The position numbers and the translations under genes are program-made. A stretch of 24,475 nt of DNA from an uncultured Dysosmobacter sp. (GTDB lineage: Bacteria; Bacillota; Clostridia; Oscillospirales; Oscillospiraceae): the NCBI GenBank assembly GCA_934504065.1, contig CAKSVQ010000018.1, positions 1 through 24,475 on the forward strand, in the 5' to 3' direction. This document shows positions 1 to 6,645 of the stretch, one piece after another. The notes beneath the pieces are model-generated. The model was not told the origin of the DNA, searched no databases, and saw only the letters and a list, made by a program, of their open reading frames with translations. How positions within the stretch are numbered: the stretch's first letter is position 1; each line of letters opens with the position of its first letter.

Positions 1-20
1 GATCTGTGCTTGTTCAAACC

Positions 21-209
21 TTAGATCGCTCTGGTGACCTTACCGGAACGCATACACCGGGTACAAACATACACATGGCGGGGGGACCCATTGACGATTG
101 CCTTCACACGCTTCACATTGGGCTTCCAAGGACGATTGGAACGCCGATGAGAGTGAGAAACCTGAATACCGAAGGAAACGCCCTTGTCGCAGAACTCGCA
201 CTTTGCCAT
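21..209 (-). CDS. rpmB: 50S ribosomal protein L28 (zinc-binding form)
   Basis: This encodes a 62-residue L28 protein of the large ribosomal subunit. The sequence starts MAKCEFCDKG and has the basic, Trp/Pro-containing core (RRSNRPWKPNVKRV) typical of L28. Two CxxC pairs are visible, Cys4/Cys7 and Cys49/Cys52, so this is the C+ form that can bind zinc. The ATG at 207-209 was preferred over longer upstream starts because a near-perfect Shine-Dalgarno (AAGGAGGT, complement of 217-224) sits just before it and the family begins with MAK/MAR. The gene is monocistronic as far as the window shows and is transcribed divergently from hprK. Only 20 bases lie downstream inside the window, so its terminator cannot be seen. 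Confidence 0.96.
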   Translation of the reverse strand: MAKCEFCDKGVSFGIQVSHSHRRSNRPWKPNVKRVKAIVNGSPRHVYVCTRCMRSGKVTRAI

Positions 210-267
210 CCGTTGCACCTCCTTGCTGTTGCGTACTTCCATGCCAACTTTCATAGGCACGTTTGGT

Positions 268-296
268 ATAATAACAGAATTGTTTTGAAATTGCAA
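268..296 (-). promoter_or_regulatory. Promoter of rpmB
   Basis: Read on the minus strand, TTGCAA (296-291) is followed after 17 bases by TATTAT (273-268). This is a good housekeeping sigma-A match with ideal spacing, about 60 bases upstream of the rpmB start. No competing promoter is evident for this gene. Confidence 0.72.
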
Positions 297-352
297 GTAA
301 AATTTTCAAAAAAACAAAAGATTTTTTCGGAAGGCAGAAAGCGCGGTAAGTG

Positions 353-381
353 TTGCGGTCTTCCACAAATTCATATATAAT
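353..381 (+). promoter_or_regulatory. Promoter of the hprK operon
   Basis: TTGCGG (353-358) and a perfect TATAAT (376-381) are separated by exactly 17 bases. Transcription would start near 388 and leave a leader of about 75 bases before hprK. Divergent promoters for rpmB and hprK therefore share the 210-462 intergenic region, the longest gene-free stretch in the window. Apart from the promoters and a small hairpin (413-429), nothing else stands out in it. Confidence 0.75.
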
Positions 382-412
382 AAAATGAATTCCAAATGTC
401 TGGCCCCTTCCG

Positions 413-429
413 TCCGCTGTGATAGCGGA
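413..429 (+). other. Small hairpin in the hprK leader
   Basis: TCCGCT (413-418) and AGCGGA (424-429) form a perfect 6-bp stem around a 5-base loop, about 34 bases before the hprK start. There is no U tract, so it is not a terminator. It may stabilise the leader RNA or be incidental. Confidence 0.35.
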
Positions 430-462
430 GGGACGCACAGACAAGAGAAGAGGGAAAAAGAT

Positions 463-1401
463 ATGAGTGAGAGCGGATTGAAAATCACCGAGTTTGTTAA
501 AACCTTTGATCTGGAGGTACTCAACCACGGCAGCAATTATGAGGATGCCCGGCTGACGATCACGGACGTGAACCGTCCCGGCCTTCAGTTCCATGATTTT
601 TATGATTATTTTGACCCGCGGCGCCTGCAGGTCATCGGCAAGGCGGAAGTCACCTATCTGGGCGGCCTTACGGCGCAGCAGCGCCGAAAATGCTTTGACG
701 ACCTGTTTCAGTACGATATTCCGGCCCTTGTGATCTCCCGCGGTCTGGATTGCTTTACAGAGTGTTTGGAAAGTGCCAAAGAGCATGCCCGCACTCTGCT
801 GCGCACGCAGGAGACGACGGTGGACTTCACCAGCCACACCATCGAGCATCTCAACCGGGTGCTGGCTCCCTGCGTCACCCGCCACGGTGTGCTGCTGGAT
901 ATTTACGGTGAGGGCGTGATGATCACCGGAGACTCCGGCGTGGGCAAAAGCGAGGCGGCCATTGAGCTTATCATGCGCGGGCACCGTCTGGTGGCGGACG
1001 ACGCCGTGGAACTGCGCCGCATTTCCAACCAGCTGATCGGCACGGCGCCGGAGGTGATTCGGCACTATATCGAGCTGCGGGGCATCGGCGTGATCGATGT
1101 GCGCCAGCTGTTCGGGATGCGGGCCATCAAGGTGGAGTCCCAGCTGGACCTGGTGGTGAACTTTGAGCAGTGGGATCAGACCAAGTTTTATGATCGGCTG
1201 GGGATCGAGGATCATTTCACTGATATTCTGGATGTGCAGGTGCCCATCGTCACGATCCCCGTGCGGCCCGGCCGAAACCTTGCCAGCATTGTGGAGGTGG
1301 CCACCATGAATAACCGCCACCGCAAGTTCGGCTTCAATGCAGCGCAGGAGCTTGCCCGCCGGGTGGACCTGCGGGCTGATCTCGGCAGCGGGAAAGTATA
1401 A
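463..1401 (+). CDS. hprK: HPr kinase/phosphorylase
   Basis: This is the bifunctional enzyme that phosphorylates HPr of the sugar phosphotransferase system on its regulatory serine and also reverses the reaction. It sets carbon catabolite control in Gram-positive bacteria. The 312-residue product matches the usual length of about 310. Visible features are the P-loop GDSGVGKS (156-163), followed by the Glu of the GKSE segment, His141 in the conserved RHG segment, and the HprK signature RGIGVIDVRQLFG (206-218). The ATG at 463 was chosen over the in-frame ATG at 385 because a GAGAAGAGGG Shine-Dalgarno lies just before it and the extra 26 residues have no family counterpart. The upstream promoter would also start transcription downstream of 385. 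The stop codon overlaps the next start by one base (TAATG), indicating coupled translation with the glucokinase. Confidence 0.96.
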   Translation: MSESGLKITEFVKTFDLEVLNHGSNYEDARLTITDVNRPGLQFHDFYDYFDPRRLQVIGKAEVTYLGGLTAQQRRKCFDDLFQYDIPALVISRGLDCFTECLESAKEHARTLLRTQETTVDFTSHTIEHLNRVLAPCVTRHGVLLDIYGEGVMITGDSGVGKSEAAIELIMRGHRLVADDAVELRRISNQLIGTAPEVIRHYIELRGIGVIDVRQLFGMRAIKVESQLDLVVNFEQWDQTKFYDRLGIEDHFTDILDVQVPIVTIPVRPGRNLASIVEVATMNNRHRKFGFNAAQELARRVDLRADLGSGKV

Positions 1402-2351
1402 TGGCGGATCGGGTATATCTGGGCATTGATGTCGGCGGCACCAATCTCAAGGCGGGGCTTGTGGATGAAGAAGGGACCATGCTGGCCTCTCGGAGTGTTC
1501 CGCTGCGCTTTGAAAGCGCGGAAGGCTTTGCGCATGAGCTTGCAGCCCTTGCTTCCAGTGTACTGGAAACAGGCGGCGCTGCGGCCAATGCCGCAGTGTA
1601 TCTCGGCATCGGCATTCCCGGAGCTGTCCAGGGCGGCGAGGTGCTCTATACCGCAAACATCCCCATGCACAATGTCCCGCTGGAAACGCTGGTGCGCCTG
1701 GAGCTGGACATCCCCGTTCTGCTGGGGAATGACGCGGACTGCGCCGCCGTTGGCGAGTGGCTTTTCGGAGCGGGCAGGGGACTGAAACATTTTCTGACCA
1801 TCACGCTGGGAACCGGCGTGGGCGGCGGTATGATTTTGAATGGGAAACTCTATGCGGGAATGGGCTGCGCCGGGGAGGTTGGGCACATCCTGCTGAAAAA
1901 GGACGGCACGCTCTGCAACTGCGGCCGCCGGGGGTGCTGGGAGGCTTATGTTTCCGCTACCGGACTGATCCGCCGCACACGGGAGGCTATGGCGGCACAC
2001 CCGGAAAGTTTGCTGCACAGGGTCGCGGCAGAAAACGGCGCGGTGGACGGCAGAACAGCCTTTGCCGCCGCGCAGGCACAGGACGAGGCGGCAAAGGCCG
2101 TATGCAGTGCGTACGCGGAGGATCTGGCGGCGGGGCTGACCGATCTTGTGAACATTCTGCACCCGGAAGCGGTGGCACTGGGCGGCGGTGTGTCCGGAGC
2201 GCCGGAGCAGCTGCTGCTTGCCCCGGTGCGGCGCATCGTCGCGCAGACGTGCTATGCCCGCCATGTGAACGCGGTGCCGGAGATCGTCCGCGCGCAGCTT
2301 GGCAACAACGCCGGAATATTGGGCGCGGCCATGCTGGGCCGGGCAATTTGA
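1401..2351 (+). CDS. glcK: ROK-family glucokinase
   Basis: This is a probable cytoplasmic ATP-dependent glucokinase that makes glucose 6-phosphate from free intracellular glucose. The 316-residue product begins with the phosphate-binding DVGGTN loop (from Asp10). It carries the sugar-site segment GEVGH with His162 and the ROK zinc motif CNCGRRGCWE (Cys172, Cys174, Cys179, Glu181). GTGVGGG is the second nucleotide-binding loop. The start overlaps the hprK stop by one base. ROK kinases vary in sugar specificity (glucose, N-acetylglucosamine, N-acetylmannosamine, fructose), so glucose is inferred from the overall pattern and the hprK neighbourhood. Nothing in the sequence proves it. Confidence 0.88.
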   Translation: MADRVYLGIDVGGTNLKAGLVDEEGTMLASRSVPLRFESAEGFAHELAALASSVLETGGAAANAAVYLGIGIPGAVQGGEVLYTANIPMHNVPLETLVRLELDIPVLLGNDADCAAVGEWLFGAGRGLKHFLTITLGTGVGGGMILNGKLYAGMGCAGEVGHILLKKDGTLCNCGRRGCWEAYVSATGLIRRTREAMAAHPESLLHRVAAENGAVDGRTAFAAAQAQDEAAKAVCSAYAEDLAAGLTDLVNILHPEAVALGGGVSGAPEQLLLAPVRRIVAQTCYARHVNAVPEIVRAQLGNNAGILGAAMLGRAI

Positions 2352-2370
2352 GAAGGTTGGAGGTCTTTCC

Positions 2371-3285
2371 ATGTCTTGGGAGACAGAGCTTGATAAATGG
2401 ACGGCAGACTATCTGCCGGATATGAAATGGGCCCATGATGAGCCGATGAGCCGCCATACGTCGTTTCGCGTGGGCGGCCCGGCCAGACGAATGGCCTTTC
2501 CCACCGCCTGCGAACAGGTGGTGCTGCTGCTTGCAAAGGCGCGCGACTGCGGCGCACGGCCCCTGGTGATCGGCAACGGAACGAACCTGCTGGCCCCGGA
2601 CGAGGGCCTGGACCGTCTGGTGATCGACACATCCGCCGGACTGAACCGTCTGGAAGCGGACGGAGAGCACTTGACGGCAGAGGCGGGCGTTCCCCTTGCG
2701 CGGCTGGCAGATCTGGCCTGCAAGCAGGGACTGACCGGACTGGAATTTGCCCACGGCATTCCCGGCACGGTGGGCGGCGCGGTGTGCATGAACGCGGGAG
2801 CCTACGACGGCGAGATAAAGCAAGTCGTGGAACAGGTGACGGTTTTGTTCCCGGAGGAGGGCATCCGAATGCTTTCCTGTGAGGAAATGGACTTTGGATA
2901 CCGTCATAGCCTGCTTTCAGACCACCCGGATGCGGTGGTGCTGCGGGCAGTATTCCGTCTCCACAGCGGTGAGCGGGATGCAATCGCAGAGAAAATGCGT
3001 TCGCTGTTGGCCCGCCGTAAGGCCAGCCAGCCGCTGGAATACCCCAGTGCGGGCAGCACCTTCAAACGGCCCACCGGATATTTTGCGGGCACGCTGATTG
3101 ACCAGTGCGGCCTGAAGGGGCTGCAGGTAGGCGGTGCTCAAGTCAGTGAAAAGCACGCGGGCTTTATCATCAATACCGGAGGGGCTACTGCGGCGGATAT
3201 TCTGGAACTGATCCGTCAGGTGCAGGAACGGGTGCTTGCGGAAAAAGGCGTCCGGCTGGAGCCGGAGGTGCGGATCGTCCGCTGA
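2371..3285 (+). CDS. murB: UDP-N-acetylenolpyruvoylglucosamine reductase
   Basis: MurB is the FAD-dependent cytosolic enzyme that uses NADPH to reduce UDP-GlcNAc-enolpyruvate to UDP-MurNAc, the second committed step of peptidoglycan precursor synthesis. The 304-residue product fits the shorter type II MurB of Gram-positive bacteria. FAD-binding segments are visible (RHTSFRVGGPA, VIGNGTNLL, AHGIPGTVGGAVCMNAGAY). The YPSAGSTFKRP segment holds the proton-donor serine (Ser229), and a C-terminal EPEVRIVR holds the likely acid (Glu297/Glu299). The ATG at 2371 was chosen because it follows TTGGAGGT at about 8 bases; the in-frame ATG at 2299 lies inside glcK. It is 19 bases after the glucokinase stop. 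Confidence 0.97.
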   Translation: MSWETELDKWTADYLPDMKWAHDEPMSRHTSFRVGGPARRMAFPTACEQVVLLLAKARDCGARPLVIGNGTNLLAPDEGLDRLVIDTSAGLNRLEADGEHLTAEAGVPLARLADLACKQGLTGLEFAHGIPGTVGGAVCMNAGAYDGEIKQVVEQVTVLFPEEGIRMLSCEEMDFGYRHSLLSDHPDAVVLRAVFRLHSGERDAIAEKMRSLLARRKASQPLEYPSAGSTFKRPTGYFAGTLIDQCGLKGLQVGGAQVSEKHAGFIINTGGATAADILELIRQVQERVLAEKGVRLEPEVRIVR

Positions 3286-3303
3286 GAGAAGAGGGAAAGC
3301 TTC

Positions 3304-4167
3304 ATGGATATTCTGATTATTTCCGGCCTTTCCGGTGCGGGAAAGAGCAAGGCGGCTTCCTATCTGGAGGATATGGGCTTTTACATCGTGGATAATATGC
3401 CCGCCGCCATGATCCTGAAATTTGCGGAGTTCTGCGCGGGCGGAAACGGACGGTATGACCGGGTGGCTCTGGTTTACGATGTGCGCACGGCCAGCTCCTT
3501 TACGGAACTGTTCGATGTGCTGGATAAGCTGCGGTCGATGGAAGGCGTGTGCCGGATGCTGTTTTTGGAGGCGGAGCCGGAGGTCATTATCAAGCGGTAT
3601 AAGGAGACCCGCCGCCGTCATCCGCTGGGCGGCGAAACGGATTCGCTGGAAGCGGCCGTGCGCCGGGAACAGGAGCTGATGCAGCCCGTGCGGGAGCGGG
3701 CGGATTATATCATAAACACGTCCACTACCTCCACGGCGCAGCTGCGAAGCGAACTGCTGCGGCTGTTCGGAAAGCCCGGAGAAAAAGGTGGCATGACAGT
3801 GAGCGTCACGTCCTTCGGGTTTAAATACGGTCTTCCGCTGGACGCCGATCTGGTGTTTGATGTGCGCTTCATGCCAAACCCCTTTTATATCGAAACGCTG
3901 CGTCCCCAGACAGGACTGGACAAGGCCGTCAGCGATTATGTGCTGTCATTCCAGCAGACGCAGGATTATTTGAAGCGGCTGGAGGACTTGCTGGCGTTTT
4001 CCCTCCCACTGTACGCGGAAGAGGGCAAGACCTCACTGACCATTGCCGTGGGCTGCACCGGGGGGCATCATCGCTCGGTGGCGGTGGCCCATCTGCTGGC
4101 GCAGTTTATCGGCGCGCAGGGCTATCTGGTGTCTGAAAGCCACCGGGATATGGGTCGGGGAGGCTGA
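3304..4167 (+). CDS. rapZ: RapZ/YvcJ family P-loop nucleotide-binding protein
   Basis: This 287-residue protein belongs to the family called RapZ in enterobacteria, where it is an adaptor guiding RNase E to the GlmZ small RNA, and YvcJ in Bacillus. An N-terminal P-loop GLSGAGKS (8-15) is followed by VDNMPAA. The C-terminal domain has the conserved GCTGGHHRSVAVA segment near residue 244 and ends with the typical SHRD tail. RNase E/GlmZ control is not expected in this lineage, so the local role is uncertain. Some family members bind UDP-GlcNAc-related metabolites and link to envelope precursor synthesis, which fits its place between murB and yvcK. The start has an AGAGAAGAGGG Shine-Dalgarno, and the stop is 3 bases before yvcK. 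Confidence 0.94.
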   Translation: MDILIISGLSGAGKSKAASYLEDMGFYIVDNMPAAMILKFAEFCAGGNGRYDRVALVYDVRTASSFTELFDVLDKLRSMEGVCRMLFLEAEPEVIIKRYKETRRRHPLGGETDSLEAAVRREQELMQPVRERADYIINTSTTSTAQLRSELLRLFGKPGEKGGMTVSVTSFGFKYGLPLDADLVFDVRFMPNPFYIETLRPQTGLDKAVSDYVLSFQQTQDYLKRLEDLLAFSLPLYAEEGKTSLTIAVGCTGGHHRSVAVAHLLAQFIGAQGYLVSESHRDMGRGG

Positions 4168-4170
4168 GCG

Positions 4171-5196
4171 ATGGAGAAAAGCAGAGTCAGGGGGCCGAGA
4201 ATTGCCGCCATCGGCGGTGGGCATGGCCTTGCCTGTATGCTGCGGGGGCTGAAACGGTATACCGAGCATATTTCCGCCATTGTGACGATGGCGGATGACG
4301 GCGGCGGCAGCGGCGTGCTGCGGCAGGACCTTGGAATGCCCCCGCCGGGGGACATCCGCAACTGTCTGGAAGCGCTGGCCAACACCGAACCGCTGATGAG
4401 CAACCTGATGCAGTACCGCTTTCAGGAAGGAACGCTGGCGGGCCAGAGCTTTGGCAACCTGTTTTTAGCGGCGCTCAACGGGGTCTCACCTTCATTTGAC
4501 ACGGCGGTGCGCCGCATGAGCGAGGTGCTGGCCATCACAGGTCGGGTGCTCCCGGTGACAACAGCGGACGTGCAGCTGGAAGCGGAGTTGGAAAACGGGA
4601 CATCGGTGGTCGGAGAGTCAAAAATTTTCCTCTGCAAAAAACGGGAGGACTGCCGCATCACCAAGGTGCGGCTGCTTCCGGCACACCCCAAGGCGCTGCC
4701 GGAGGCGGTGCAGGCGATCCGGGAGGCGGACATGGTCATTCTGGGGCCGGGCAGTCTGTATACCAGCATTATTCCAAATCTTCTGGTGGACGGGATCGTG
4801 GAGGCTATCCAACAGTCCGGTGCGCTGAAGGTCTATGTGGCAAACGTCATGACGCAGGAGGGAGAGACGGAGGGCTACACCGTTGCCGACCATATTGCGG
4901 CTATCTTTCAGCACTCCGCGCCGGGACTTTTTGACCTGTGCCTGACCAATTCACAGCCGATCCCGCAGCGGATCATCCAGCGCTATGCCGAAGAAGGGGC
5001 GGAGCCGCTGCGCGACGATGCGGCCCGCTGTGCCGCGCTGGGAGTGGAGCTGGTCAGGTGCCCGGTGGCCACGGTGGAAAACGGCTTTGTCCGGCACCAG
5101 CCGGGACTTTTGGCGGAAGCGCTGATCCACCTTCACGCCGAGCGCAGCGTCCGCATCGCCGGGGAAGGGAACTACCGTATCGAGGGAAGACCATAA
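4171..5196 (+). CDS. yvcK: YvcK/MgfK family gluconeogenesis-factor protein (CofD-like)
   Basis: This 341-residue protein has the CofD-like Rossmann fold of the YvcK family. In Bacillus subtilis YvcK is needed for growth on gluconeogenic carbon sources and for proper cell shape, and it binds UDP-sugars rather than acting as a coenzyme F420 transferase. Visible motifs are the glycine-rich IGGGHG loop (14-19), VTMADDGGGSG (about residue 38 on), the PPPGDIRNCLEAL segment, and VILGPGSLYTSIIPNLL. The ATG at 4171 is 3 bases after the rapZ stop with GGGGAGG as Shine-Dalgarno, so the two are tightly coupled. The order rapZ-yvcK-whiA is conserved across Firmicutes and Actinobacteria, which supports the assignment. 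Confidence 0.95.
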   Translation: MEKSRVRGPRIAAIGGGHGLACMLRGLKRYTEHISAIVTMADDGGGSGVLRQDLGMPPPGDIRNCLEALANTEPLMSNLMQYRFQEGTLAGQSFGNLFLAALNGVSPSFDTAVRRMSEVLAITGRVLPVTTADVQLEAELENGTSVVGESKIFLCKKREDCRITKVRLLPAHPKALPEAVQAIREADMVILGPGSLYTSIIPNLLVDGIVEAIQQSGALKVYVANVMTQEGETEGYTVADHIAAIFQHSAPGLFDLCLTNSQPIPQRIIQRYAEEGAEPLRDDAARCAALGVELVRCPVATVENGFVRHQPGLLAEALIHLHAERSVRIAGEGNYRIEGRP

Positions 5197-5206
5197 AGGG
5201 GGCGTC

Positions 5207-6109
5207 ATGTCTTTTTCATTTGAAACCAAAAATGAATTATGCAGGCTGCCCGTTCAGAAGCTGTGCTGTGCCCGGGCGGAGGCATATGGGATCTTGCTTT
5301 ACTGCAATACCTTCAGCTCTGTGGAGGTGCGGATCATCACGGAAAATCCGAATTTTGCCGCGCGCCTTCCCAAGCTGTTCCACCGTGCCTTTGGGCTGCG
5401 CTTTGACCGCCAGCCGGAGCCGGATCAGGCGGGGAAAATGGTATTTCAGATCACGGACCGCCGCAAGCTGGACCATATCACCAATCTTTTAGGGTACGAC
5501 CCCAAACAGAATCTGGTGCTGCATATCAACTTTGCCATGCTGGAAGAGGAGTGCTGTCGGGCGTCCTTTCTGCGGGGCATCTTTTTTGCGGGCGGCAGCG
5601 TCACTGATCCCCTAAAGCGCTATCATCTGGAACTGACGACCTCTCACGCGCAGGCCAGCCGGGAGCTGGACGCGCTTTTACGAGAGTGCGGCTATCCACC
5701 GAAAAGCGTTTCCCGCAACGGCAGCTTTGTGACCTATTTCAAGCAAAGCGACCAGATCGAGGATTTTCTGACCCTGATTGGCGCTCCGGTGGCAGCCATT
5801 CACCTGATGAGCACCAAGCTGGAAAAGGACCTGCGTAACAGTGTGAACCGCCGCCTGAACTGCGACAGCGCGAATTTGGATAAAGCTGTTCTTGCGGCGC
5901 AGGAGCAGATGGACGCGATCCGCACACTGCAAACAGCCGGGGTTTTAGACCAGCTTCCGGACAAGCTCCAGCTGACGGCGGCGCTGCGGCTGGAAAACCC
6001 GGAACTGACACTCAGCGAATTGGCGGAGGAATTTGATCCGCCAGTGAGCAAATCCTGCCTGAACCACCGCCTGCGCAAGCTGATGGAGCTGGCAAAAACA
6101 TTGAAGTAA
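5207..6109 (+). CDS. whiA: WhiA sporulation/division regulator
   Basis: WhiA is a DNA-associated protein with a degenerate LAGLIDADG-endonuclease-like N-terminal half and a C-terminal helix-turn-helix. In Streptomyces it controls sporulation septation; in Bacillus it affects cell division and chromosome segregation. The 300-residue product begins with the typical MSFSFETKNEL. It has the LAGLIDADG-like FLRGIFFAGGSVTDP segment (near residue 124), a central NxxNRxxNCDSANLDK region, and a C-terminal helix-turn-helix (about 255-295, LTLSELAEEF then SCLNHRLRKL). The start is 10 bases after yvcK with an AAGGGGGC Shine-Dalgarno. It is the last of the coupled hprK-whiA genes. Confidence 0.96.
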   Translation: MSFSFETKNELCRLPVQKLCCARAEAYGILLYCNTFSSVEVRIITENPNFAARLPKLFHRAFGLRFDRQPEPDQAGKMVFQITDRRKLDHITNLLGYDPKQNLVLHINFAMLEEECCRASFLRGIFFAGGSVTDPLKRYHLELTTSHAQASRELDALLRECGYPPKSVSRNGSFVTYFKQSDQIEDFLTLIGAPVAAIHLMSTKLEKDLRNSVNRRLNCDSANLDKAVLAAQEQMDAIRTLQTAGVLDQLPDKLQLTAALRLENPELTLSELAEEFDPPVSKSCLNHRLRKLMELAKTLK

Positions 6110-6141
6110 TATCACTTTACATATGGGGAGAGACAGGAAAG

Positions 6142-6594
6142 ATGGACATGGATCGCTGTGAACGGGCTTATGCGTTTCATAAAAACGGCTATAACTGCTG
6201 CCAGAGCGTTCTGGCGGCGTTTTCGGACAAGATCGGGCTTTCCGAGGAAGCCTGTGCCGCGCTGGGTAGCGGCTTTGGCGGCGGCGCGGGCACCGGAGAG
6301 CTGTGCGGCGCGGTCAGCGGCGCGGTGATGGTGCTGGGCCTGCTGCATCCGGCAGACCCCAATGACCCGACGGGAGGAAAAAAACGCGCGGTGATGCTGG
6401 CTCGCACACTGCAAACGCGCTTTGCCGAGCGCTTTGACGCACTGCGGTGCCGGGAGCTTTTGCAAAAAAAATTCGTGCCGGATGATTCCACCCCGGCAGC
6501 CAAGGCGCTGGAAGTCACGGAGCATTGCGACATCATGATCGTCACTGCGGTGGAACTGGTGGAGCAGATGCTCAGCGAGGAACAGGCGCAGTAA
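6142..6594 (+). CDS. C_GCAxxG_C_C family protein
   Basis: This small (150-residue) predicted cytosolic protein resembles the family named for its cysteine pattern C_GCAxxG_C_C, common in anaerobic bacteria and thought to be redox-active or metal-binding. Visible elements are YNCCQSVLAAF (Cys19, Cys20), Cys38, a glycine-rich FGGGAGTGELCGAVSG segment (Cys55), Cys103 and Cys129. No enzyme function is established for the family that I can apply here. The first ATG (6142) follows a modest GGGGAGAGACAGGA site; the ATG at 6148 is a close alternative. The gene sits 32 bases after whiA and 51 before dnaE without an obvious terminator on either side, so co-transcription is plausible. Confidence 0.85.
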   Translation: MDMDRCERAYAFHKNGYNCCQSVLAAFSDKIGLSEEACAALGSGFGGGAGTGELCGAVSGAVMVLGLLHPADPNDPTGGKKRAVMLARTLQTRFAERFDALRCRELLQKKFVPDDSTPAAKALEVTEHCDIMIVTAVELVEQMLSEEQAQ

Positions 6595-6645
6595 GCGGTC
6601 GCTTTCCGCGCCGTTTAAAAGAAATCAAAGAACAGGAGATGCCCT

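Noticed and set aside
385..462. N-terminal extension of hprK from the ATG at 385
   Set aside because: It starts upstream of the predicted transcription start and lacks a ribosome site. The ATG at 463 has one and matches the family N-terminus.
40..1320. 426-codon minus-strand open frame spanning rpmB, both promoters and hprK
   Set aside because: It overlaps two clear genes and their promoters and shows no family resemblance.
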